This document shows positions 52,682 through 61,473 of a stretch of 64,000 bases of DNA, piece by piece. Below the pieces are notes generated by a model, which was not told the origin of the DNA, ran no database searches, and was given only the letters and a program-made list of their open reading frames with translations. The position numbers were made by a program, and so were the translations under genes. Within the stretch, counting starts at the first letter, position 1; each line of letters opens with the position of its first letter. The stretch is from Clostridia bacterium. Lineage in GTDB: Bacteria; Bacillota; Clostridia; Lachnospirales; Anaerotignaceae. The DNA lies in NCBI GenBank assembly GCA_009929735.1, contig RZZU01000005.1:1-64000 (forward strand), read 5' to 3'.

Positions 52682-53009
52682 AACACTCCCCCGCTTAAGT
52701 TTATAAATTTTTCCGGCTTACGCCACATAATCACAATTTTTTGTCAGACTGAATACAAACCATAGGCATTGTCCCCCCACTGCCCAAGATAGGTCATTCA
52801 CCTTTGCACAGCAAAAGTGAATGACCTGAAACTCTTGTGGGTGCTTTAGGACAAAGCCATCAAGCTTTTAGCCTTGTCTACACTGTCACAATTACATTGT
52901 ATCTGTTTCGTTGCAAATAATTTCACATCACAATATTTCATCTTTCTTCGCCTTTTAATCAGGCTTCAAGCGATTCTATCTTTCAGCATTCTCTGCAAAA
53001 CAAAACCCT
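52682..53009. other. Intergenic region holding a dispersed repeat
   Basis: No gene seen. A hairpin GGTCATTCACTTT-like pair (GGTCATTCACC...GTGAATGACC, about 52793-52826) and the repeat copy at 52831-52883 occupy the middle. Confidence 0.5.
52831..52883. repeat. Intergenic repeat shared with 45576-45627
   Basis: See the other copy: CTTGTGGGTGCTTTAGGACA...CCTTGTCTACAC. It is preceded here by a GTCATTCAC hairpin. Confidence 0.5.
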
Positions 53010-53816
53010 TTACTTGTTTACGCCCAACGGCTCTTTCAGCCTTTGGCGCACAACCTCGTACATCAGCACGCCCGCCGCAATGGAAGCATTTAAGGACTCC
53101 GCCTTCCCCGGCATAGGTATTTTTACCCAGCGGTCACAAAATGCTGCCGCTTCATCAGAAAGGCCTCTTGCCTCGTTGCCGATTAAAAAAGCACAGCCTT
53201 TTTCCAACGGCAGGTGATATGGATAGCAATCCCCCTTTAAATGGGCAGCATACAGTGAAATATCATTTTCATTTAATTTTAAAGCAACTTCCTCCAAGTC
53301 TGCATTCTGAAATATCGGCACATGGAACACAGAACCCATGGTTGCACGTAAAACCTTTGGATTATACACATCAACACTGCCCTTTGAGAGAAAAATACCA
53401 TCCGCCCCACAGGCATCCGCTGTACGAATCACTGTCCCAAGGTTTCCTGGGTCATTCAATTCCTCCGCCAAGAGGAAAAACGGCGCATCCTTTTTCCATA
53501 TTACCTCCTGCGCCTCCTTCTGCTTCTTGCAAACAGCCAAAACTCCCTGGGGATTTTCCGTATCTGACAATAATGCAAATAATTCGTCAGTTAAAAGATA
53601 GGTTTCTGCTCTAGTTTCATAATTGTGAATGTCATTTTCCTTTTCAAATGCTTTGGCAACCAAAAACAGTTCCACTTCCCACTCTGGCGGAATTTCAGAA
53701 ACAAACCGTACGCCTTCGGCAACAAATACCCCTTCTCTGTCCCTGTTCTTTTTTTGAGCAAAGCCCTTTATACGTTTAAAGATTTTATTTTGATGGCTCT
53801 CAATAATTATTGCCAT
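53010..53816 (-). CDS. SpoU/TrmH-family RNA 2'-O-methyltransferase
   Basis: A 268-residue SPOUT methyltransferase. An N-terminal substrate-binding domain precedes motif 1 NDPGNLGTVIRTADACGADG, motif 2 LIGNEARGLS and motif 3 IPMPGKAESLNASIAAGVLMYE, which form the knot. It methylates rRNA or tRNA, and the site cannot be told. Confidence 0.93.
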   Translation of the reverse strand: MAIIIESHQNKIFKRIKGFAQKKNRDREGVFVAEGVRFVSEIPPEWEVELFLVAKAFEKENDIHNYETRAETYLLTDELFALLSDTENPQGVLAVCKKQKEAQEVIWKKDAPFFLLAEELNDPGNLGTVIRTADACGADGIFLSKGSVDVYNPKVLRATMGSVFHVPIFQNADLEEVALKLNENDISLYAAHLKGDCYPYHLPLEKGCAFLIGNEARGLSDEAAAFCDRWVKIPMPGKAESLNASIAAGVLMYEVVRQRLKEPLGVNK

Positions 53817-53989
53817 GATTATCCCTCGTTTCTCAATTCATTCTTCTATCATAATACAAAACATATTTCCTTTGCAATATAAAGAATTACACAGCAAAAA
53901 TGATTTTTCTGCAATCACCTTGATTATTTCTTTTTTGGGACTAAATTTTCGAAATGATGGAAGAAAAATCAAAAACTTTGATTTCTATC

Positions 53990-54017
53990 TTGGTTTTCAT
54001 AAAATCTATGATAAAAT
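53990..54017 (+). promoter_or_regulatory. Likely promoter of the LUD-domain gene
   Basis: TTGGTT-16 bp-TAAAAT, 38 bp upstream of the ATG at 54056. Confidence 0.45.
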
Positions 54018-54055
54018 ACAAGTATCTATTTTGAATATGAAAGGAGATCATTGAA

Positions 54056-54694
54056 ATGAGTACACCGATTGAAATGAGAAATGAAGTATTAGGGAATACC
54101 TTGGTAACAAAATTAGAGGCAAGACATTTTGAAGCTTATTACTGTCCCACAGCAAAAGAGGCGTTGGAAAAAGCAGTTTCCTTGGTACCCGAAAAAAGCT
54201 CGGTTTCTTGGGGCGGTTCTGTGACCATCCGTAATATGGGTCTTACAAAGGCTTTCCACGATGGTGATTTTGAAGTCATTGATAGGGATTTGGCAAAATC
54301 TCCAGAAGAAATGGCAGAATTACATCGTCAGGGTCTTTTGACTGATTATTTCATTGCCAGCACCAATGCAATCTCCGAAGATGGTATCTTAGTAAACATT
54401 GACGGGGTAGGCAACCGTGTTGCAGCAATGAGCTTTGGTCCTAAAAATGTCATTATCATCTGCGGCATGAATAAAGTGGCTCCAAACCTTGATGCGGCAA
54501 TTTCCCGCGCAAGAAACGTTGCGGCACCCACAAATGCGTTCCGTTTTATGGGGAAAACACCTTGCGTTGTAACTGGTTCCTGCCGTAACTGCACCTCCCC
54601 CGATTCTGTTTGCAGTCAGGTTTTGATTACAAGGCTTTGTAAACCTGCAAAAAGAATTAAAGTAATTTTAGTTGGTGAAGGTTTAGGCTTTTAA
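54056..54694 (+). CDS. LUD-domain protein (LutC/YkgG-like)
   Basis: A 212-residue protein of the lactate-utilisation domain family (SSVSWGGSVTIRNMGLT, ISEDGILVNIDGVGNRVAAMSFGP, GMNKVAPNLDAAISRARN). A Cys cluster near the C-terminus (TGSCRNCTSPDSVC) suggests metal binding. The LutA and LutB partners are absent here, so lactate oxidation should not be assumed. Single-gene LUD proteins are frequent in Clostridia. Confidence 0.88.
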   Translation: MSTPIEMRNEVLGNTLVTKLEARHFEAYYCPTAKEALEKAVSLVPEKSSVSWGGSVTIRNMGLTKAFHDGDFEVIDRDLAKSPEEMAELHRQGLLTDYFIASTNAISEDGILVNIDGVGNRVAAMSFGPKNVIIICGMNKVAPNLDAAISRARNVAAPTNAFRFMGKTPCVVTGSCRNCTSPDSVCSQVLITRLCKPAKRIKVILVGEGLGF

Positions 54695-54811
54695 TTTGGT
54701 TGCAGTATAACGCAATGAAATCACAAGCTTTCAGTTCATCCGCTGAATATTAACAAATCGTTTTTATTTTTGGAAAAAGTCTGTAAAAGCTTGCTGTAAA
54801 AGGAGATTACG

Positions 54812-55270
54812 ATGAAAGTACTTGTTGATGCCGATGCCTGTCCTGTAAAAGAACTCATTGTGGAAACAGCAAAAAAATATGATACCGACGTTTATATGGT
54901 AACAGATGCTTCCCATGTTTTATTTTATCCCGAACAAAATGTTCATGTGGTGACCGTTGACCAAGGGGCAGACAGCGCAGACCTTGCCATTGCCAACCGT
55001 ACCGAAAAGGGCGATTTATGTGTCACCGCCGATTACGGCTTAGCCGCTCTGATTTTAGCAAAAAAAGCCACGGTAATTCACCCAAACGGCTTTTTCTATA
55101 CCACAGAAAATATTGAACGTATGCTTTTTGAACGCCATCTTTCCCGGGAAATGCGACGGCAAAAAAAAGGGCACGGCGCACATATCCGTAAACGAACGAA
55201 AGAGGATGATGCCGCCTTTTTATTGGCTTTTGAAAAAGTATTCAAGCAAAATAATGCAAGCAATCTCTAA
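54812..55270 (+). CDS. UPF0178 (YaiI/YqxD) family protein
   Basis: A 152-residue protein with a PIN/NYN-like layout: VDADACPVKELIVETA, VTVDQGADSADLAIANR, GDLCVTADYGLA. The conserved acids suggest a nuclease fold, but no activity is established. AAAGGAG precedes the ATG. Confidence 0.92.
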   Translation: MKVLVDADACPVKELIVETAKKYDTDVYMVTDASHVLFYPEQNVHVVTVDQGADSADLAIANRTEKGDLCVTADYGLAALILAKKATVIHPNGFFYTTENIERMLFERHLSREMRRQKKGHGAHIRKRTKEDDAAFLLAFEKVFKQNNASNL

Positions 55271-55275
55271 AAAAC

Positions 55276-55316
55276 AAAAAGGTCTGGCTTCGTTTAAACG
55301 AAAACCAGACCTTTTT
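55276..55316. terminator. Terminator between convergent genes
   Basis: AAAAAGGTCTGG pairs with CCAGACCTTTTT, with inner pairs TCGTTT/AAACGA. Works for the UPF0178 gene and possibly for malic enzyme. Confidence 0.85.
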
Positions 55317-55378
55317 CATTTTGAAGGAAACCTGTCAATCAAGCTTTTTAGATATATTTCGTTTTTTTCAAAACAAAA

Positions 55379-56554
55379 TCAAGGCTTGATACGCGCGATT
55401 CCCTCTTCCGCAGCAACATCGGCGACTGCCTTCGCCACTGCATCCGCAACGGATTTATCCAAGGCGGAAGGAATAATATTTTCTTTATGCAGTTTATCAT
55501 CAGGAATCATTGCAGCAATCGCATAAGCCGCTCTTTGCTTCATTCCTTCTGTAATTTCCTTTGCACGAACCGCCAATGCTCCCTTAAAAATACCAGGGAA
55601 AATCAAAACGTTATTAATTTGGTTCGGGAAATCTGAACGCCCTGTGCCAACAACCGCCGCACCTGCCGCCAATGCCTCATCGGGCATAATTTCGGGAATC
55701 GGGTTAGCCATTGCAAAAACAATGCCCTGATTCATAGAAGCAACCATTTCCTTGGTCACCATGTTCGGTCGGGAAACACCTACAAAAGCATCCGCTCCAC
55801 GCATCGCATCGGCTAAATTTCCTTTTTCCTTATAGAGGTTGCTGATATGGGAAATTTCCTCCTGCCCTGCATTCAAGCCTACATCACCCTCACAGATAAT
55901 GCCGTTAATGTCGCACATAACGATATTGCCAAAGCCCATAGAAATTAAAAACTTCCCTATGGCGACGCCTGCCGCACCTGCCCCATTGATTACAATTTTC
56001 ATTTCTCCCATTTTCTTTCCAACGACCTTCATTGCGTTAATCATGGCTGCCGCAACAACAATAGCGGTTCCGTGCTGATCATCATGAAATACGGGAATAT
56101 CGCAAATTTCTTTTAGCCTTCTTTCAATTTCAAAGCAACGGGGAGCAGAAATATCTTCTAAATTGATGCCCCCAAAGCTTTTGGAAATCAAATAAATTGT
56201 ATTGACAATGGTATCTACATCCTTAGAATCAATGCAAATTGGAAACGCATCCACGCCGCCAAATTCCTTGAATAATACACATTTCCCCTCCATAACGGGC
56301 ATACTCGCCGCTGGGCCAATGTCCCCTAAGCCTAAAACCGCAGTGCCATCCGTTATAACGGCAACCAAATTGGAACGGCGTGTTAGCCGAAAGGATTCCT
56401 CATAATTTTTCTCAATCACCCGACAAGGCTCCGCAACCCCGGGGGTATAAAGCAAGGAAAGATCCTCTCTTGTTGTAATCTCTTTTCTGGAAACCACTTC
56501 AATTTTACCCTGCATTTCATAATGCAGCTTTAATGCCTTTTCTTCAATACTCAT
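55379..56554 (-). CDS. NAD-type malic enzyme
   Basis: A 391-residue short bacterial malic enzyme that converts malate to pyruvate and CO2. Visible: YTPGVAEPCRVI, the catalytic region GLGDIGPAASMPVMEGK, FHDDQHGTAIVVAAA and the nucleotide loop NGAGAAGVAIGKFL. No phosphotransacetylase domain is fused. The neighbouring fumarase gene would supply malate from fumarate, or run the reverse route in fermentation. Confidence 0.94.
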   Translation of the reverse strand: MSIEEKALKLHYEMQGKIEVVSRKEITTREDLSLLYTPGVAEPCRVIEKNYEESFRLTRRSNLVAVITDGTAVLGLGDIGPAASMPVMEGKCVLFKEFGGVDAFPICIDSKDVDTIVNTIYLISKSFGGINLEDISAPRCFEIERRLKEICDIPVFHDDQHGTAIVVAAAMINAMKVVGKKMGEMKIVINGAGAAGVAIGKFLISMGFGNIVMCDINGIICEGDVGLNAGQEEISHISNLYKEKGNLADAMRGADAFVGVSRPNMVTKEMVASMNQGIVFAMANPIPEIMPDEALAAGAAVVGTGRSDFPNQINNVLIFPGIFKGALAVRAKEITEGMKQRAAYAIAAMIPDDKLHKENIIPSALDKSVADAVAKAVADVAAEEGIARIKP

Positions 56555-56682
56555 GAATGATTCCTCCTATGTTTCAATGAACTGTTCCTTATTTCACTAT
56601 AATAAAAATAAACTGAAAATTTGTTTTCAGTGAATGCTCGTGTTTCGTCCGTATATCCTTTGTTTCCTGCTTTCGACGGTTC

Positions 56683-58047
56683 TTAAACCATATTTTCAGG
56701 ACGGAATACCTCGTCAAATTTTTCTTCCGATAAAAATCCCCAGGAAACACAAGCTTGCTTCAGCGAAATGTTTTCGTTATAAGCCTTCTTCGCTGTTTTT
56801 GCAGCGTTTTCATACCCAATAAAGGGGTTCAGGCAAGTAACCAGCATTAGGGAACGATGAAGGTTTTCATTCATCTTCTCCTGATTTGCCTGCATTCCCG
56901 CTACGCAATGCACACGGAAGGAGTCAAGCCCATCTGCCAAAAGACGAACTGATTGCAAAAAATTATAAATGCACACAGGCATATATACATTTAATTCAAA
57001 ATTCCCCTGAGAAGCGCAAATGCCAACCGCTGTATCATTTGCCATAACCTGTACCGCAGCCATTGTCACCGCTTCACACTGGGTAGGGTTTACCTTTCCA
57101 GGCATAATAGAGCTTCCTGGCTCATTTTCTGGAATAAAAATTTCTCCCAATCCACATCTTGGGCCACTGGCAAGCCAACGAACATCATTTGCGATTTTCA
57201 TTAAGTTTGCCGCCAAAGCCTTTAATGCGCCATGTGCAAAAACCAATTCATCCTTTGCAGTTAAAGCATGAAACTTATTTTCTGCTGTAACAAACTGTTC
57301 TCCCGTCAGGTCTGAAACCTCTTTTGCCGCCGCCTCAGCAAAGCCTTTGGGTGCATTCAGCCCTGTACCGACTGCCGTACCACCCAAAGCCAATTCCTGT
57401 ACCCCCTGAAGGCTCATTTCAATCATCGCCTTTGCCTTTTCCAGCATATTGCGCCAACCGCTGATTTCCTGCGAAAAGGTGATCGGTGTGGCATCCTGCA
57501 AATGGGTTCTGCCTGTTTTTACGATGCCCTTGTTTTCCGCTTCTAAGCGTTCCAGTTCAGCAATCATGCGTTCCAACGCAGGAAGCAGCTGTTTTTTCGT
57601 TTCTAAAGCAGCAGCAATGTGCATCGCTGTTGGAAATGTGTCGTTTGAGCTTTGCGACATATTTACATGATCGTTGGGATGCAAGAGCTTTTCCCCTGCA
57701 ATTTCATTCCCACGATTGGCAATCACTTCGTTAACATTCATATTGGACTGGGTGCCACTGCCTGTTTGCCATACAGCCAAGGGAAACTGATCGTCAAGCC
57801 TTCCCTCCAGAATTTCATCGCAAACCTGTCCAATGATTGAGCATCCTTTTTCATCCAGCTTGCCTAAGCCATAATTTGCTTTTGCAACTGCCTTTTTTAA
57901 AATTGCAAAGGCATGAATGATTTCCATAGGAATTTTTTCGGTACTGATTTTAAAATTTTCAAAACTCCTTTGGGTTTGTGCCCCCCAATATACCCCAACA
58001 GGAACCTGAACCTCGCCCATAGAATCTCTTTCGATACGGTATTCCAT
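56683..58047 (-). CDS. fumC: Class II fumarate hydratase FumC
   Basis: A 454-residue fumarase. Signature GSSIMPGKVNPTQCE near residue 310 with the catalytic Ser, TGRTHLQDATPITFSQE, and MSQSSNDTFPTAM. The start at 58047 follows AAGGAG. A six-codon extension is not supported. It lies upstream of the malic enzyme gene on the same strand, 128 bp apart. Class II aspartase is an alternative but the neighbours favour fumarase. Confidence 0.92.
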   Translation of the reverse strand: MEYRIERDSMGEVQVPVGVYWGAQTQRSFENFKISTEKIPMEIIHAFAILKKAVAKANYGLGKLDEKGCSIIGQVCDEILEGRLDDQFPLAVWQTGSGTQSNMNVNEVIANRGNEIAGEKLLHPNDHVNMSQSSNDTFPTAMHIAAALETKKQLLPALERMIAELERLEAENKGIVKTGRTHLQDATPITFSQEISGWRNMLEKAKAMIEMSLQGVQELALGGTAVGTGLNAPKGFAEAAAKEVSDLTGEQFVTAENKFHALTAKDELVFAHGALKALAANLMKIANDVRWLASGPRCGLGEIFIPENEPGSSIMPGKVNPTQCEAVTMAAVQVMANDTAVGICASQGNFELNVYMPVCIYNFLQSVRLLADGLDSFRVHCVAGMQANQEKMNENLHRSLMLVTCLNPFIGYENAAKTAKKAYNENISLKQACVSWGFLSEEKFDEVFRPENMV

Positions 58048-58202
58048 GACAAATCTCCTTATCATTATAGTTTTTTAATATCTCCAAAATTGATTATAAC
58101 AAAAACACGCAAAAAATAACATTGACTAATATGAAAAAGTATTGCTCCATTCTTGTGTTTTTTCGTAGAAAATGGTAAACTGCACAAAAAGGAGGAATGA
58201 AA

Positions 58203-58496
58203 ATGTACACAACAAGCATTGCAATACAGGTTTTGCCTGATATAACGGAAATAGATAAAATTTGCGCCATTGTGGATAGCGTCATTGAGTATATTGCCTC
58301 AACAGGCTGTCATTATGTGGTTGGCCCTTTTGAAACCACTGTAGAGGGGGATTTTGAACCCCTGATGGCAATTATAAAGCGTTGTCAGGAAATCCCTATA
58401 GAACAAGGTGCTCCGTCCACCAAATCATATATAAAAATTTTCCACAATCCAAACGGTGTTTTAACAATTGCGGAAAAAATAGATAAATTCAAATAA
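58203..58496 (+). CDS. Thiamine-binding MTH1187/YkoF-type protein
   Basis: A 97-residue protein of the MTH1187/YkoF fold (IAIQVLPD, VDSVIEYIASTGCHYVVGPFETTVEGDF), members of which bind thiamine-like ligands. AAAGGAGG lies eight bases before the ATG at 58203. An ATG two codons upstream is too close. Confidence 0.85.
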   Translation: MYTTSIAIQVLPDITEIDKICAIVDSVIEYIASTGCHYVVGPFETTVEGDFEPLMAIIKRCQEIPIEQGAPSTKSYIKIFHNPNGVLTIAEKIDKFK

Positions 58497-58509
58497 CAAA
58501 GGAGTTCTT

Positions 58510-59142
58510 ATGAAAAGTATTATTTTTGACCTTGACGGTACTTTAATTGATTCCATGCCTGTTTGGAAAAATACAGGGCGTAACTTTCTATTAAACCATG
58601 GCTTTGCTGTGCCCGAAGATTTACATAGTGTAGTGAAAGCCCAAACCATTGGTCAAACAGCGGAATATTTTCGTAATCATTTAGGCGTACCTCATAGCGC
58701 AGAAGAAATCATAAATGAAGTCATTCATTTTGTAGAAGATGCCTATAAAAACACCATCCCCTTAAAGCCTTATGCAAGGGAATTTTTGGATAAAGAATTG
58801 GAAAACGGCACAAAAATGTGTGTCTTAACCGCCTCTGAGGCAAGCTATATCCATCCCGCCTTAGAACGTCTTGACCTCTTAAAGTATTTCCAGTTTATTT
58901 TGACCTGTACAGAAACAGGGTACTATAAAAGCGAACCTGAAGTATTTCGCATTGCTATGGAAAAGCTGGGAGGAACGATAAAGAATACCATTGTTTTCGA
59001 AGATGCGCTTTATGCCGTAAATGGGGCAAAAAAAGGCGGATTTACCGTTTATGCCGTTGCCGATCCAGTAACTGAGGCTGACAGCAAACTCATCCGCTCC
59101 GTAGCTGATAAATACATAAAAAGCTATAAGGAATTGCTGTAA
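58510..59142 (+). CDS. HAD-family hydrolase (beta-phosphoglucomutase-like)
   Basis: A 210-residue HAD phosphatase. Motif I FDLDGTLIDSMPVW, motif II VLTASEA, motif III Lys in YYKSEP, motif IV VFEDALYAV, with an alpha cap domain. It starts 13 bp after the thiamine-binding gene, so both are co-transcribed. Substrate unknown, with small sugar or cofactor phosphates likely. Confidence 0.9.
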   Translation: MKSIIFDLDGTLIDSMPVWKNTGRNFLLNHGFAVPEDLHSVVKAQTIGQTAEYFRNHLGVPHSAEEIINEVIHFVEDAYKNTIPLKPYAREFLDKELENGTKMCVLTASEASYIHPALERLDLLKYFQFILTCTETGYYKSEPEVFRIAMEKLGGTIKNTIVFEDALYAVNGAKKGGFTVYAVADPVTEADSKLIRSVADKYIKSYKELL

Positions 59143-59603
59143 TAACACAAACGAAAGTTTCGTTTTTCATTTCAAACCCGAAAACAGACTCCATTTTCTG
59201 TACTGGTAAAACGATTTGTTAAATTTCTTCATGATTGTACATATAACAGATGGTGTTTTCAAAACCTTTGTATTCATTCGGAGCTTGTACTCCGTCTGAA
59301 TACATTTCAAAAGTTCACCCCCTCAAAAGAGCGACGAACTTCCGAAAGTTCCTTAACGTCTGCGATTCATTTGCAAAAACAACACCAAAGCACAGTTGTC
59401 AGCGTATAACTCCACGTTAAACCAATTATAATAAAATGGCTTGCTGCTTCTCTGCTTTCACAAGTTCTTTGGAGGCAATCAGCCTTGTTGTTTCATATTC
59501 CACTAAAGTATGAACAGTTATCCACTTTTCATAAGGATCCCAAGACTATTTCAACGTTTTTTGCACTCAAAGAGGGTCGTTATGAGAGATTTTCAACAAA
59601 ATT
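59143..59603. other. Intergenic region holding a hairpin repeat
   Basis: About 460 bp without a gene. The only structure seen is the repeat at 59265-59307. Confidence 0.5.
59265..59307. repeat. TTGTATTCA hairpin repeat
   Basis: GTATTCA-TT-CGGAG-6 nt-CTCCG-TC-TGAATAC is a two-part perfect stem. The first arm and its CCTTT prefix recur at 4532, 32761 and 63759. Confidence 0.65.
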
Positions 59604-60260
59604 TTATTCTTCCCTGATGGAAAACGCTCCCTCTTTCCATACGCCATATTGTTCCCCTTGCTTAACGAACGGCGTACTTCCTCTGAAAACATCTGTCATT
59701 TTCTTCTCAAATGCTTCTTGTTCGTCAGCCTTGACAAACACCGTATAAATGACCTTGTCGGTATACTGTGTATCAAAAAGAATATGCCCCTCCTGAAGAA
59801 TTTCGTACTGCACCTTACCCGATTCCGCATATTCCGTTATTATCTCATATCTGGTATATAAAATTAACTCCGCAACACCGGCGGCCAGAAGGCCCTCTTT
59901 CGCTGCTTTTCCATAAGCTCGAACCAACCCACCCGTGCCCAAAAGGGTTCCTCCAAAATAGCGAGTCACTACTATGGCACTATTCTTAATGTCTTCACCT
60001 TTCAACACGTTTAATACCGGCATTCCCGCAGTCCCCTGCGGCTCACCGTCATCGCTAAAGCGCTGTATTTCATCACGCTCTCCAAGCTGATAAGCAAATA
60101 CATTATGGGTTGCATTCCAGTATTTCTTTTTCATTTCCTCAATAAACAGCCTTGCTTCCTCTTCTGATACAACAGGCCGTACTGTTGCAATAAAGCGTGA
60201 TTTTTTTTCAATGATTTCCGCTTCTGCTTCACATAAAATTGTTTTGTATTGATTCAGCAT
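59604..60260 (-). CDS. YigZ/IMPACT-family protein
   Basis: A 218-residue protein with the UPF0029 N-terminal domain (FSDDGEPQGTAGMPVL, VVTRYFGGTLLGTGGLVRAYG) and the DUF1949 C-terminal domain. Relatives act in control of translation in eukaryotes. The bacterial role is unclear. The start at 60260 follows GGTGGAAG. A 21-codon extension lacks a ribosome site. Confidence 0.92.
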   Translation of the reverse strand: MLNQYKTILCEAEAEIIEKKSRFIATVRPVVSEEEARLFIEEMKKKYWNATHNVFAYQLGERDEIQRFSDDGEPQGTAGMPVLNVLKGEDIKNSAIVVTRYFGGTLLGTGGLVRAYGKAAKEGLLAAGVAELILYTRYEIITEYAESGKVQYEILQEGHILFDTQYTDKVIYTVFVKADEQEAFEKKMTDVFRGSTPFVKQGEQYGVWKEGAFSIREE

Positions 60261-60509
60261 TTCTTCCACCAACCATTTTATTATTTCAATTTCAAAGGTA
60301 ACAGCTACACGCCAAAAAGGCAAAGTAAACGTTTTTTGCCATTTTTTATATTATATCATAAAATATAGCTCCTCAATAAAAAAGTATCATTGTAATTCAA
60401 CATCAGTTATATTTTTAAACTAAAAATTGACCAATTTGGAAAATGCTACAATACAATAATGAGGAATGAAAATCCCTTTTTTGTACAAAATATTGTTGAG
60501 GTGATAAAA

Positions 60510-60686
60510 ATGGCTCTAGAGTACAATGACCTGGACGATTTATTAAACCGTAATCCAAAAGCAAAGGATTTTTTTGATTCGCTGCCTGAGGATCGGCAGT
60601 TTAATGTTCGCCAATACCAAAACAATATCCACTATGACTTGGATCTGCGGCGTTATGCCGAACATCTTTTGAGAGGAGGTTATTAA
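60510..60686 (+). CDS. Small protein, first of a tandem pair
   Basis: A 58-residue helical, charged protein (LDDLLNRNPKAKDFFDSLPE...LRRYAEHLL). GAGGTG lies ahead of the ATG at 60510. It shares the pattern LxDLL...A...LP...LRxxA with the next gene, with which it is contiguous. Function unknown. A related pattern is seen in small sporulation-era proteins of Clostridia, but I cannot confirm that. Confidence 0.65.
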   Translation: MALEYNDLDDLLNRNPKAKDFFDSLPEDRQFNVRQYQNNIHYDLDLRRYAEHLLRGGY

Positions 60687-60866
60687 ATGTTTGGAAAAGA
60701 GTACAGAGATTTAGCGGATTTACTTTTAAACAATGCCAGAGCTCAACATTATTATAAAGGTTTACCCGACAACATTCAACAGACTATATCCCATAGTAGT
60801 TCTGAAATCCGCACAATGAAATCTTTACGCCACTTTGCAAGGGCAGCACAAACCACAGGTCGTTAA
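60687..60866 (+). CDS. Small protein, second of a tandem pair
   Basis: A 59-residue protein (MFGKEYRDLADLLLNN...KGLPDNIQQ...LRHFARAAQTTGR). It starts immediately after the stop of the first, using GAGAGGAGG inside that gene's last codons. A distant paralogue by the shared LADLL, GLP and LRHFA blocks. Ends before a strong terminator. Confidence 0.65.
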   Translation: MFGKEYRDLADLLLNNARAQHYYKGLPDNIQQTISHSSSEIRTMKSLRHFARAAQTTGR

Positions 60867-60887
60867 TCAAAATGATGATTATACTAC

Positions 60888-60926
60888 AAAAACGATACTT
60901 TGCAAATGAAGTATCGTTTTTTTTTT
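60888..60926 (+). terminator. Terminator of the small-protein pair
   Basis: AAACGATACTT-8 nt-AAGTATCGTTT followed by a long T-run. Confidence 0.85.
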
Positions 60927-60956
60927 AAATTTTTTTCATTTTTTTTAATTTTAATA

Positions 60957-60985
60957 TTGACATATGCTTTCCCGTGGGTTATAAT
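60957..60985 (+). promoter_or_regulatory. Strong sigma-A promoter of the cold-shock gene
   Basis: Consensus TTGACA and TATAAT separated by 17 bp, 122 bp upstream of the ATG. Confidence 0.9.
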
Positions 60986-61013
60986 AAACTTGTTTCGTAT
61001 GTATGATTATTCG

Positions 61014-61059
61014 CTCTTAAGTCTTAGTCGATAATTATTATTTATCTACGACTTGAGAG
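61014..61059 (+). promoter_or_regulatory. Attenuator-like stem-loop in the cold-shock leader
   Basis: CTCTTAAGTC pairs with GACTTGAGAG (one G-U pair) and is followed at once by six T. It lies between the promoter and the start codon, so it looks like a terminator inside the leader that could be melted or bypassed in the cold. Confidence 0.55.
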
Positions 61060-61106
61060 TTTTTTATTTATATGCTCGAGATAATATTCTTTAGGAGGTA
61101 CTGATT

Positions 61107-61319
61107 ATGAATAACGGTACAGTTAAATGGTTTAACGCAGAAAAAGGTTTTGGTTTTATTACACCCGACAATGGTGGAGATGACGTATTTGTTCATTTTT
61201 CTTCCATTCAGACAAACGGTTTCAAGTCTTTGAACGAAGGTCAGAAAGTAACATTTGATACAGAAGCTGATCCCAAAGACAAACGCAAAACACGTGCTAT
61301 CAACGTTTGCGCTAACTAA
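61107..61319 (+). CDS. Cold-shock protein, CspA family
   Basis: A 70-residue OB-fold RNA chaperone. RNP1 KGFGFI and RNP2 VFVHFS are present. GGAGG precedes the ATG. It unfolds RNA structures and acts in antitermination in better-studied bacteria. Confidence 0.96.
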   Translation: MNNGTVKWFNAEKGFGFITPDNGGDDVFVHFSSIQTNGFKSLNEGQKVTFDTEADPKDKRKTRAINVCAN

Positions 61320-61328
61320 GCCTTTTAT

Positions 61329-61355
61329 AAAGCCACTCTTCGGAGTGGCTTTTTT
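61329..61355 (+). terminator. Terminator of the cold-shock gene
   Basis: AAAGCCACTC-TTCG-GAGTGGCTTTTTT. Confidence 0.9.
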
Positions 61356-61380
61356 CATTGGGTGTTTTCTTTGCACAAAT

Positions 61381-61404
61381 AGGCGGTGATTAAAATCACC
61401 GCCT
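61381..61404. terminator. Hairpin between cold-shock gene and sstT
   Basis: AGGCGGTGATT-AA-AATCACCGCCT. It has only a weak T tract, and may serve as the end of the sstT transcript from the minus strand. Confidence 0.55.
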
Positions 61405-61473
61405 TAAACATCTTTGTTTTATTAAAAAAATTGCATCCGTACAACCAATTACGAATTTATAGCAAGATAACAA

